The notes under the pieces were generated by a model. The model did not search any database and was not told the DNA's origin. It was given only the letters and a program-made list of their open reading frames with translations. The translations under genes and the position numbers were made by a program. From contig CALIAZ010000042.1 of NCBI GenBank assembly GCA_938045565.1, positions 1 through 12,349 on the forward strand: a stretch of DNA of 12,349 nucleotides, written 5' to 3'. Below, one piece after another: positions 1 to 7,913 of this stretch. The first letter of the stretch is position 1. Each line of letters starts with the position of its first letter. The stretch comes from an uncultured Atopobium sp. GTDB lineage: Bacteria; Actinomycetota; Coriobacteriia; Coriobacteriales; Atopobiaceae.

Positions 1-79
1 ATTTTTAGCGTCATGTATACGTCTTTTTGACAGATTATCCGACATAGGTGTGTTCAACCATTTTTCCTGCAGCAAAAAA

Positions 80-107
80 GCCCCGCAACCGAATGTGGTT
101 GTGGGGC
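80..107 (-). terminator. Rho-independent terminator of the kinase/cell-wall operon
   Basis: Read on the minus strand, an 11-bp stem (GCCCCACAACC paired with GGTTGCGGGGC, one A-C mismatch) closes a 6-nt loop and is followed at once by a run of six T (74-79). It lies about 110 nt past the pknB stop with no other gene between, so it is the likely end of the long minus-strand operon. On the plus strand the hairpin is fully paired with a G-T wobble but lacks a U-run, so it should work in the minus direction only. Confidence 0.8.
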
Positions 108-162
108 CTGAACGTACTAGCCACGCTCATTGCGTGCTTGGAGCCGCGTGTATCATGTGCTT

Positions 163-191
163 TGCGACGCTCGCCGCACTGCGACGCTCGC
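163..191. repeat. 12-bp direct repeat in the pknB 3' trailer
   Basis: The sequence tgcgacgctcgc occurs at 163-174 and again at 180-191, 17 bp apart. It lies in the noncoding stretch between the pknB stop and its terminator. The stretch is visibly richer in G and C than the coding DNA beside it. No gene or known element was recognised here; it may simply be structured trailer RNA. Confidence 0.5.
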
Positions 192-215
192 GACCATGCG
201 CCGTGCGCGCAGAGC

Positions 216-2141
216 TTACGCTGATGGGCGAGGTCCGCTGGAGACGCGGATGGTGATCGTAGCACCAGGTGCGGCGCTTGATGGCGTCTGTCCAATTACG
301 TTACCGGTAGCAACGTTGTCGTCATAGACCCAAACAGTGTTGACCTGGAAGCCTGCGTTCTCAAGCGTAGTCTGAGCAGTTTCAAAGTCCTTGCCAACAA
401 CGTTTGGAACAGACCCACTCTGAGCACCAGACGAAACAACGATAGTTACGGTAGAGCCCTTATCTGCCTTGCCGTTAGCTGGAGACTGGGAGATAACGCG
501 GCCCTCAGGAACGTTCGACGAAGGTTGCTGTTGAGTGTCTACCTTGAAGCCTGCATCTTTCAGGACATCAGATGCACGCTCGGCAGTCATCTCTGTGACG
601 TCTGGAACGTCTGCCTTACCCTTGCCAGAAGACAAGTGATAGGTGATGGTGTCGCCAGCTTTAGCGTCGCTACCAGCAGCTGGTTCCTGAGTTGCAACGT
701 AACCAACGGTCACGTCGTCCGACTCAACCGAATCGCCATTTCTTGCTTTGAGACCAACAGCAGCAAGAGCAGACTCAGCCTCCGATGGACTCTTATTAGT
801 GAGGTCAGGTACCTTAACTGCCGCGGCAGGTTTAGCACCCTTAGAAACAACAAGGTTAACAGCGGTTCCCTCAGGAGCCTGCCTGTTAGCACTTGGTGTC
901 TGGTCAATGACCTGGCCTTCAGGAGCAGAATCGCTATAGCTTTCTGTAACAGTTCCCAGCTTAAAGTGGCTGCCAGAAGCACTTAGTGCCTGAGTTGCCT
1001 GGTCTTTTGTCTGTCCAACAAACTGCGGAACTAGATACTGTTGGGAGGAGTTGCCAAGAACGTGCGCGATGGCAAAACCTGCAAGGGCCAGGACAACCAG
1101 AGCGCCCAGGACGCCGAGAATAACGTTGCGCTTGTGACGCTTATTCTCGCGCCTATCCAGCTCATCGGCCTCTTCGCGAGAATGGACGCGGTTTAGGCGA
1201 CCGGTATCGCCACCGCGGGTCATGTAGGTGTTGGAGCCGTCGATGCCACGACGATCAAGCCTGGAAGTTGGCTGAGGAGGCGTCACGATGCGAGGGCTCA
1301 CGGTGGTGTTGCTTGGAATGGTTGCACGACCGGCAATAAAATCGCGAAGTGCACGAGCAAGCTCGTCAGCACTCTGATAGCGGTCGGCTGGGTTTTTCTC
1401 CATGCAGCGAAGAATGATTGCCTCAAGAGCGGGGTCAACGTTAGGGTTGATCAGCGATGGCGGCTGAGGAGCCTCGTTGACCTGCTTCATGGCAACGCTG
1501 ATAGCGTCATCACCAGCAAAAGGAACGCGGCCAGTTGCGGCCTCGTACATGACAATGCCCAGGGAATAGATATCGGTGGTTGGTCCCAAAGGCTTGCCAG
1601 TACTTTGCTCTGGAGAAACGTAGTGAGCGGTGCCAAGAACAGAGTTATCGGTGGTTAGACTGCTGTTCTTTGCGCGAGCAATACCAAAGTCCATGACCTT
1701 GATGTTGCCATCTGGCTGGACCATGATGTTCTGTGGTTTGATGTCACGGTGAATGATGTCGTGACGGTGTGCTACAGACAGCGCCTGAGCAATCTGAGAG
1801 CCAATCTGAGCCACTTTACGGGAATCAAGGGCTCCATGCTTGCGGATGCCGCTCTTAAGGTCTGTACCGCGCAGGTACTCCATGACAATGTAGTAGGACT
1901 CGCCGTCCTTGCCCCAGTCGTAGACCGAGACGATATATGGACTGGAGAGGGCTGCTGCAGCCTGAGCCTCCTGCTTAAAACGGGCAGCAAAGGACGGATC
2001 GTTTGCGTACTGAGGCAGCATCATCTTGATGGCAACAGTACGACCAAGAACCTGGTCCTGTCCGCGGTAAACGGTGGCCATTCCACCGGTACCAATTTTG
2101 TCTTGAACCTGGTAACGCCCACCGAGCATTCTACCTGGCAT
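216..2141 (-). CDS. pknB: PknB-type Ser/Thr protein kinase with four PASTA repeats
   Basis: This is a transmembrane eukaryotic-like kinase of 641 residues that phosphorylates cell-wall and division proteins in response to peptidoglycan fragments or lipid II bound outside the cell (family knowledge). The kinase domain spans about residues 10-270: glycine-rich loop GTGGMATV, Lys39 of VAIK, Glu58, HRD at 131-133, DFG at 151-153. The activation segment has Thr163, Thr164 and Ser167 before GTAHYVSPE, so it is a normal RD kinase. A basic juxtamembrane linker leads to one membrane helix (about 339-361). Four PASTA repeats follow (about 368-434, 443-505, 512-572, 578-636), matching the PASTA number of mycobacterial PknB. 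The ATG is set by AGGAG at 2149-2153, seven nt upstream. It is the last gene of the operon, 100 nt after the SEDS-PBP gene. No defects were seen. Confidence 0.95.
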   Translation of the reverse strand: MPGRMLGGRYQVQDKIGTGGMATVYRGQDQVLGRTVAIKMMLPQYANDPSFAARFKQEAQAAAALSSPYIVSVYDWGKDGESYYIVMEYLRGTDLKSGIRKHGALDSRKVAQIGSQIAQALSVAHRHDIIHRDIKPQNIMVQPDGNIKVMDFGIARAKNSSLTTDNSVLGTAHYVSPEQSTGKPLGPTTDIYSLGIVMYEAATGRVPFAGDDAISVAMKQVNEAPQPPSLINPNVDPALEAIILRCMEKNPADRYQSADELARALRDFIAGRATIPSNTTVSPRIVTPPQPTSRLDRRGIDGSNTYMTRGGDTGRLNRVHSREEADELDRRENKRHKRNVILGVLGALVVLALAGFAIAHVLGNSSQQYLVPQFVGQTKDQATQALSASGSHFKLGTVTESYSDSAPEGQVIDQTPSANRQAPEGTAVNLVVSKGAKPAAAVKVPDLTNKSPSEAESALAAVGLKARNGDSVESDDVTVGYVATQEPAAGSDAKAGDTITYHLSSGKGKADVPDVTEMTAERASDVLKDAGFKVDTQQQPSSNVPEGRVISQSPANGKADKGSTVTIVVSSGAQSGSVPNVVGKDFETAQTTLENAGFQVNTVWVYDDNVATGNVIGQTPSSAAPGATITIRVSSGPRPSA

Positions 2142-2241
2142 AACTCAACTCCTATCAAGCGTGCGATTTTCTCGCCACGTCACTTACTATCTTAAAACAC
2201 ACCCAACTACTTGGGGAGAAGACCGTGCGATGTTTTGAGCG

Positions 2242-5106
2242 CTACGAAGCAGCTCCCAAAGCTTGGATATTCAGGCACTGCGCAAGAACACGTCCGCCAA
2301 CCTGAGCACCGTAACCCAAAACGTTCTCGCCGTTGCCCTCGATGACAACAGAAACAACAAGGGTTGGGTGGTCGTAAGGCGCAAAACCGATGAAGAACGA
2401 GTTAAAGTTGCCGTTCTCGACGTCTGCTGTACCTGTTTTACCCGCAATCTTGACACCCGGAACGCGAGCTCCCATACCGGTGCCGGATTCAACAACGCCC
2501 AGCATTGCCTCTCGGACCTGTGCGGCAGTATCTGCAGACACGGCCTGGCCAAGCGATTTTGGTGACGTTGTAGAAACAACAGCTCCCTCTGGTGAGAGAA
2601 CGCGATCAACAATGTAAGGGTTCATGACCACGCCGCCGTTAGCAATTGCCGCTACTACAACAGCGTTTTGCATGACGGTAGTCTGAGGACCTGCAGGACT
2701 TGCGTGCTCTCCAACAGGAAGACCGCAAGACGCCCAGCCAAGCTCCCAAGTGGTCATCTCGGCAGGATTTGGCATCAGCGATGGAGTTGTGGAGAAGTCC
2801 TGACCAAGTGCGGTGCCATAACCAAAAGCACGTGCATAGCTGACCAGGTTGTCCGCGCCGAGCGCGACGCCAAGCTGTGCCAAAGCCGTATTGGAAGAGC
2901 GGGCAAACGCCTCACGCAGAGGAATGGTGCCCATGTCCTCGTTGGCATAGTTGTGGATGGTGCCGCCGCCAAGCTCCATGGTTCCTGGAGCGGAATATGT
3001 GGTGTCTAGTGTGGTGGTACGCGTATCAATACCAGCAGAAAGTGTAATGGTCTTGAACGATGAACCAGGGGAGTAGAGCGCCTGGGTGGTTCTATCGACC
3101 AGCTGACTGCCAGTGCCGGACTCGATAATGGTACCCAGTTCAGCGTGGGTGTATGAAGGGCTAGAAGCCTTTGCAAGTACGGCTCCGGTAGCTGGGTCCA
3201 TGACAACAATGGAGCCCGAATATCCTTGGAGCGCAGCTTCTGCCACGGCCTGCATCTGAGAGTTGATGGTCAGAACAACACTTGAACCAGCGGTATTGAC
3301 GCCAGCCATCGAGTACAGAGCACTTCTCCAGTCAGAATGATCTGCGTGGCCAGTGAGCGTCTCGTTCATGGAGGACTCAATACCTGCAGTTCCGTACTGG
3401 GTAGAGATGTAGCCAACGGTGTGAGAAGCCATGCCGTCGTGAGGATAGTTGCGCACGTAGGTGCCATCGTCTTGCTTGACGCTCTCTGCTAAGGTGACGC
3501 CGTCAGAAGTCATGATGGCGCCGCGTTGAACGTATGCACTCTTAGCAATGGTGTGGTTGTTAGTAGGAAGAGCTTGAAGTCTAGGGGCATCAATCACCAT
3601 CAAGAAGGTTAAATTGCCGAGAAGAACGGTGAAGAAGAGAGTAAATACGGTAACCAAATTGGTTAAACGTTTTCCGAGAGCAACACGTCCCAGAACACCA
3701 GACTCTTCAGACTGCAGGCCAAAGCCTCCGCGGATGTGGCTGCCATGCAGAACAGAGGAGGCGTGAGCTCCTCCAGAAGAAATTTCAAGTTTTTGGGAAT
3801 CAAGCACTTTTTTACTTGGCTCAAGTTCTGTCTCGCGACCAGTTCCCTCATCACCCGCTCTGAGCAGCAGGGCAACAATGATAAAGCTGGAAAGAAGAGA
3901 GCTGCCGCCCTGGCTCATGAAAGGCAAGGTGACACCAGTTAAAGGCATGAGCTTAGTAACGCCTGCAACAATAAGGAAGGTCTGAAATGCCAAAACACTC
4001 GTAAGACCAGCTGCTGCAAAGGCGGATGAATCGGATTTTGCACGAGCGGCTGTTGCAAGGCCTCGTACGGTGAGGAGCAGGAACAAGGTAATGATTGCTG
4101 CTCCGCCAAAGAGACCCATCTCTTCTGCAATGGCCGAGAAAATAAAGTCGGACTCAACAACAGGAATGAGCGTAGGCATTCCCTTATTAATTCCGGTACC
4201 AGCAAGGCCTCCATCTGCGATGGAATAGAGGGACTGGACAATTTGGAAGCCATCTCCAGAGGGATCTTTGAAGGGGTCGAGCCAAATGTTGACACGAGTC
4301 TGAACGTGGCCAAAGAAGTGGTACAGCACCACGCCGCCAATGGCTAAGAGCGCAATACTGACAAAAACGTAGCTTGCGCGGCCTGTTGCCACATAGAGCA
4401 TGATGACAAAGAATACAAAGAAGAGCAGCGCGCTACCAAGGTCGCGTTCAAAAATAACAACAATCAGACTGACGCCCCACATAACAAACAAGGGCAGCAG
4501 CATTTTGAAGCGAGGAATGCGGAAAGGTCCAAAAGAACGCATGGAGACCGACAGGGCTTCTCGATTAAGTGCAAGGTAAAACGCCAGGAAGAGCGTAATG
4601 GCAATCTTAGCAATCTCGCCAGGCTGGAAGGTAAAGGCGCCAAAAGAAATCCAGAGCCTTGAGCCGTAGCGGTCCTGACCAATAACAATTGGCAGAAGAA
4701 GCAGTATGACGCCGAGAATACCAATGGAGTATTTGTAGCGCGCTAATGCGTCAAGATTTCTAATGACCGCCAGCACCATAATCATGACAACAACAGAGAT
4801 AAAGAGCCAAATGGTCTGATTAACTGCAAGATTTGGCGCAAGTCTGGTGACCATAGTGATGCCAATTCCCGAAAGTACAAACACAATAGGGAGAATGGCG
4901 GGGTCTGCTGCGGGAGCAAGGAACCTAATAGCAATATGGGCCACAGTAAATGCTGCAAAGAGACCAATAGGAACGGCCATAGTCTCAAGGCTGAGTGTTG
5001 AGCGAGCAGTAATCATGTACATGGCGTATAGGAGAAATACGGGAATTGCTCCTGCAAACAGTAAGAAGAGCTCTGTATTACGCCTTAATCCACCTGCTTT
5101 TTCCAT
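2242..5106 (-). CDS. SEDS (RodA/FtsW) glycosyltransferase fused to PbpA-like class B transpeptidase
   Basis: One 954-residue protein carries both late peptidoglycan activities. Residues 1 to about 417 form a SEDS polymerase with roughly ten to twelve membrane helices. They include the family segments RYGSRLWISFG (147-157) and QPGEIAK, and the loop VESDFIFSAIAEE, whose Asp320 aligns with the catalytic Asp of RodA. A charged, Ser/Gly-rich linker of about 60 residues (418-480) leads to a further helix (about 483-505) and an extracytoplasmic class B PBP. The PBP has all three active-site motifs: S682-S-F-K685, S737-S-N739 and K890-T-G892. Its pedestal is short (about 110 residues before the catalytic domain), as in mycobacterial PbpA. 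In mycobacteria rodA and pbpA are adjacent separate genes. Here the frame is continuous. The ATG lies 2 nt after the phosphatase stop, and its GGAGGT ribosome site (5115-5120) sits inside that gene's end. Whether the SEDS half is RodA- or FtsW-like is judged from context only. Confidence 0.93.
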   Translation of the reverse strand: MEKAGGLRRNTELFLLFAGAIPVFLLYAMYMITARSTLSLETMAVPIGLFAAFTVAHIAIRFLAPAADPAILPIVFVLSGIGITMVTRLAPNLAVNQTIWLFISVVVMIMVLAVIRNLDALARYKYSIGILGVILLLLPIVIGQDRYGSRLWISFGAFTFQPGEIAKIAITLFLAFYLALNREALSVSMRSFGPFRIPRFKMLLPLFVMWGVSLIVVIFERDLGSALLFFVFFVIMLYVATGRASYVFVSIALLAIGGVVLYHFFGHVQTRVNIWLDPFKDPSGDGFQIVQSLYSIADGGLAGTGINKGMPTLIPVVESDFIFSAIAEEMGLFGGAAIITLFLLLTVRGLATAARAKSDSSAFAAAGLTSVLAFQTFLIVAGVTKLMPLTGVTLPFMSQGGSSLLSSFIIVALLLRAGDEGTGRETELEPSKKVLDSQKLEISSGGAHASSVLHGSHIRGGFGLQSEESGVLGRVALGKRLTNLVTVFTLFFTVLLGNLTFLMVIDAPRLQALPTNNHTIAKSAYVQRGAIMTSDGVTLAESVKQDDGTYVRNYPHDGMASHTVGYISTQYGTAGIESSMNETLTGHADHSDWRSALYSMAGVNTAGSSVVLTINSQMQAVAEAALQGYSGSIVVMDPATGAVLAKASSPSYTHAELGTIIESGTGSQLVDRTTQALYSPGSSFKTITLSAGIDTRTTTLDTTYSAPGTMELGGGTIHNYANEDMGTIPLREAFARSSNTALAQLGVALGADNLVSYARAFGYGTALGQDFSTTPSLMPNPAEMTTWELGWASCGLPVGEHASPAGPQTTVMQNAVVVAAIANGGVVMNPYIVDRVLSPEGAVVSTTSPKSLGQAVSADTAAQVREAMLGVVESGTGMGARVPGVKIAGKTGTADVENGNFNSFFIGFAPYDHPTLVVSVVIEGNGENVLGYGAQVGGRVLAQCLNIQALGAAS

Positions 5107-5108
5107 TC

Positions 5109-6368
5109 CTACTCACCTCCCGAACTTGTTGTTGACATTGTTGTTTCTGTTGTGGGCGTTCCGCCAGATTGAGCGTCTTCTTTCTTTTTGACCGCTTTAG
5201 TGTTGGCGTCGTCAATTTGTTTGCGGTAATTCTCGACGGTGCTATGCGCTTCGTCTTCGTTTTTAACGCGGATTCCGTCGGCTAGTGAGTCTTGAACTGC
5301 GTCAGGTAAATCTTTTATTTCAATAGACGTAGTCTCAACAAGTGACGACATGTTTATGCCGGCGATTGTTGTAGGAATACCTCGATAAACGCCAACTGTA
5401 GTTCCGTTAATTCCTAAGTACCACTCGCTACTTACAAACAGGAAGAACACGGTAACAGTAGCAGCAAAGAGTGCAAGAAACGAGATAAACGTTGCAATGA
5501 CGCCACGGGTAAGGTGTCGTCTGGTTTGATCAGCTATGCCGTCGTCTAAGACATCGATGACAATAACGGTGATATTGTCAGATCCGCCATAGGTAAGAGC
5601 TGCGGAAACAAGGTTGTCAGCAGCCTTTTGCGGCGTGACGTTAGAGACAGCAATGGATTCAATCTCGTCGTCAGGAACCATGCCAGAAAGGCCATCGGAG
5701 CATAAGATGATGCGGTCACCATCAGATACTTCAAGCGAGAAGTGATCTGCGTACATGTCTGGATCAGAGCCAAGAGCTCGCGTAACTACCGAGCGAGAAG
5801 GGTGTGTACGAGCCTCATCAGCGGTAATCTGGCCAGAATCAATGAGCTCCTCAACGTAGCTGTGGTCGTGAGTAATGCGGACCAAAGTTCCGTGATGAAG
5901 CAGGTAAATACGAGAGTCGCCAACATGAGCAACAGCCATCTGATTGCCCTCAATGAGAACAGCTGAGGCGGTAGAACCCATGCCTGGTTTGCCAATGCCC
6001 TTGGCAGGAGCGTCAATAACTTCCTGGTTAGCAGCCTCAATTGCAGCGCCAAGACGAACATCGTCTGCAGTACTTGGCGCCTGTTCAGCAATGACCTTAA
6101 CGGCAATAGAGCTTGCTACCTCACCAGCAGCATGACCACCCATACCGTCACAGATAGCAAAGAGAGGGGTGCGCAAAAGGAACGAGTCTTCGTTATGCTC
6201 GCGAACTAATCCCACGTCAGAGCGCGCGCCCCAAGAAATAAAGGTATTAGAACCTGAAACTGCTTCTGCGTCGCCTCGACCGTCCAGTGGCAGCTCGCAA
6301 CGGCCAGGAGCGCTGACGGGCTCTTGTGCAGGTGTATCAGAAATATGTGTTGTATCAGAAGAAACCAT
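5109..6368 (-). CDS. pstP: PP2C-family Ser/Thr phosphatase, membrane anchored (PstP-like)
   Basis: This metal-dependent phosphatase would reverse the action of the neighbouring kinases. Numbered from the ATG, it has 419 residues. The PP2C domain spans about 44-275 with REHNED (Asp61), CDGMGGH (Asp74), HVGDSR (Asp151), CSDGLSG (Asp225) and GGSDN (Asp264), so the metal-binding acidic residues are intact. A membrane helix (about 290-313) is followed by about 100 residues predicted outside the cell, ending in a Thr/Ser/Gly-rich tail. Mycobacterial PstP has the same layout. Start choice: the ATG at 6368 is preceded by AGAGG (6372-6376) with a tight 3-nt spacing. A GTG at 6392 would add eight residues and overlap fhaB by 17 nt, but has no ribosome site before it, so the ATG is preferred. 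The gene starts 7 nt after fhaB and ends 2 nt before the SEDS-PBP gene. Confidence 0.92.
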   Translation of the reverse strand: MVSSDTTHISDTPAQEPVSAPGRCELPLDGRGDAEAVSGSNTFISWGARSDVGLVREHNEDSFLLRTPLFAICDGMGGHAAGEVASSIAVKVIAEQAPSTADDVRLGAAIEAANQEVIDAPAKGIGKPGMGSTASAVLIEGNQMAVAHVGDSRIYLLHHGTLVRITHDHSYVEELIDSGQITADEARTHPSRSVVTRALGSDPDMYADHFSLEVSDGDRIILCSDGLSGMVPDDEIESIAVSNVTPQKAADNLVSAALTYGGSDNITVIVIDVLDDGIADQTRRHLTRGVIATFISFLALFAATVTVFFLFVSSEWYLGINGTTVGVYRGIPTTIAGINMSSLVETTSIEIKDLPDAVQDSLADGIRVKNEDEAHSTVENYRKQIDDANTKAVKKKEDAQSGGTPTTETTMSTTSSGGE

Positions 6369-6375
6369 GAGCCTC

Positions 6376-6789
6376 TTATCGACGTCCAACACGCATAATC
6401 ACATCGCCGACCTGGACTTCGTCTGTGTCGCGAAGCGTAACGGGCTGCTCGATGATGTGACCGTTAACCATAGTTCCGTTTGTGGAACCAAGGTCTTCAA
6501 GCACCAGAGCGGGTCCCTGGATGGTAAAGCGGGCATGTGATGCAGAAACGTAGGGTTCGTCAATCACAATGTCAGAAGAAGGGGAGCGTCCAATAACAAC
6601 GGGTCCCAAGATATCTACGTGCAGACCACGTAAGGACTTGACGCCCTTCTCGACATCAACAGACCAAATAGCTCCGTCTTTGCGCTGTCCGCGGACAAGG
6701 CCAATGCCCGTGCGCATGACTGAGAACAGGAAGATGTACAGCAGGACAACAAGCAAAACACGTCCTGCAAAGAGAATCAGATCAATCAT
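6376..6789 (-). CDS. fhaB: FHA-domain membrane protein, FhaB/FipA-like
   Basis: This small phosphothreonine-binding protein has 137 residues. An N-terminal membrane helix (about 3-25) anchors it. After a basic stretch, one FHA domain (about 62-134) carries the phosphopeptide-binding signature: GRS at 67-69, S82-x-x-H85, and STNG with Asn104 and Asn109. Mycobacterial FhaB (FipA) is similar in size and layout and helps recruit division proteins after PknA/PknB signalling; the same role here is inference. Its ATG overlaps the fhaA stop by one base (TAATG), and GGGAG (6795-6799) lies five nt upstream, so the two are probably translationally coupled. Confidence 0.93.
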   Translation of the reverse strand: MIDLILFAGRVLLVVLLYIFLFSVMRTGIGLVRGQRKDGAIWSVDVEKGVKSLRGLHVDILGPVVIGRSPSSDIVIDEPYVSASHARFTIQGPALVLEDLGSTNGTMVNGHIIEQPVTLRDTDEVQVGDVIMRVGRR

Positions 6790-7913
6790 TAGTTCTCCCG
6801 GAACTGAAGGTCCATAAGACCAATGGTAATGAGGTCTCCGTCGCGCAGAATTACCTCATCTACGTCAATATCGTTGACAAGCGTTCCGTTAGTGGAGTGC
6901 AAATCAGCAATGTGCCAATCGTGACCGTCATAGGTCATCTCGGCGTGACGTCTTGAAACGTTAGGATCGCGCAGAACAACGTCTGCCTGAGAGCGCTCGC
7001 GACCAATGATGGCGCGAGGAGCCTCAACGCGATACGAGCGACCGCTCTGGCGATCAATCAAAATACAGGTAGCGTCCATGTTTGCACGTGGCGCGCCTTG
7101 CAGATTGCGAGAAGAACGTCCACCCATGCCATTGAGCTGCGCATCAAGGGAAGGCGTGATACGACGCTGTGTCATAGGGACAGGAGCCGCTGTTGGGATA
7201 GCTCCGTTAACTGGAAGGTCTGGAAGTCCGTTTGAGTTTGGAAGAACAGGCATAGGGGTGGACTCAGCTGCAGAAACAACAGGAATTGCGCCTTGAGCCT
7301 CAACAAAATCTGGTGGCATTACCGCAAGACCAGCGTCTGTACCAGCAAGGTCCCCCAAAACCTCTGGGGTTGCATTTTCTGCAACAACAGGACGGACCAC
7401 GGACAGAGGGTCTGGCTCTGGCTGTGGTTCTGGCTGAACAGTGGCGCGAGAATTGTGCTGCTGAGGCATTTGAGCTGCAGCTCCTCCAACGCTGGAGTTT
7501 CCGCCCAAGAACGCGCGCTCTTCATTGCGCAGCTGGTCAAGGGTATTGCCGTCAACATTTTCTGCAAAGACAGCAAATCTTCCAGGCTTCAGAGAAGGGT
7601 CAACCATAAAACGAACAAGTGGCTGGCCTACAAATACATAATCTTTTTGCTGAGCCTGAGCAGCCACAAAGTCAGAAACCTCTGCAGTTAGATCAGCATA
7701 AAGAGGACGCATCAGTGAATCGTCTTGAGGAGCAACTAAAACGGTATACAGGGCAGGTGCAGTGTCTACACCGTCGATTTCATACGTCTCACGTTCCATC
7801 TCTTTAGCTGCGCGTTTGGCAAGCTTCTTAAAAGAGAAGGGCTCTGCGTATCCCTGAGGTGCGGCGCCAAAGACCGAACCAATACGGTTTTCAAAGTCAC
7901 TAAGAAAGCTCAT
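6789..7913 (-). CDS. fhaA: FhaA-like protein: N-terminal DUF3662 domain and C-terminal FHA domain
   Basis: This cytosolic adaptor of 374 residues opens with the FhaA_N/DUF3662 fold (about 5-120, starting FENRIGSVFG). A low-complexity linker rich in Pro, Ala, Gln and Val runs from about 135 to 275, and an FHA domain closes the protein (about 283-374). The FHA signature is complete: GRE 304-306, S320-R-R-H323, S340-T-N342-G. Mycobacterial FhaA is longer, mainly in the linker. There it binds phosphorylated pseudokinase MviN and helps hold peptidoglycan precursor export in check; that partner is not visible in this window. The start overlaps the upstream kinase gene by 14 nt and has GAGGA (7919-7923) five nt before the ATG. 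No transmembrane segment is present. Confidence 0.93.
   Translation of the reverse strand: MSFLSDFENRIGSVFGAAPQGYAEPFSFKKLAKRAAKEMERETYEIDGVDTAPALYTVLVAPQDDSLMRPLYADLTAEVSDFVAAQAQQKDYVFVGQPLVRFMVDPSLKPGRFAVFAENVDGNTLDQLRNEERAFLGGNSSVGGAAAQMPQQHNSRATVQPEPQPEPDPLSVVRPVVAENATPEVLGDLAGTDAGLAVMPPDFVEAQGAIPVVSAAESTPMPVLPNSNGLPDLPVNGAIPTAAPVPMTQRRITPSLDAQLNGMGGRSSRNLQGAPRANMDATCILIDRQSGRSYRVEAPRAIIGRERSQADVVLRDPNVSRRHAEMTYDGHDWHIADLHSTNGTLVNDIDVDEVILRDGDLITIGLMDLQFREN

Noticed and set aside
27..32. Perfect TTGACA hexamer on the plus strand near the left edge
   Set aside because: No -10-like hexamer lies 16-18 nt downstream, and no plus-strand gene follows; it is probably chance in an AT-rich stretch.
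2200..2220. Short hairpin after the SEDS-PBP stop as a possible terminator
   Set aside because: The stem CCCAA/TTGGG is only five bp and is followed by TGTGTTTTAAG rather than a clean U-run, so it is too weak to call as the end of a transcript.
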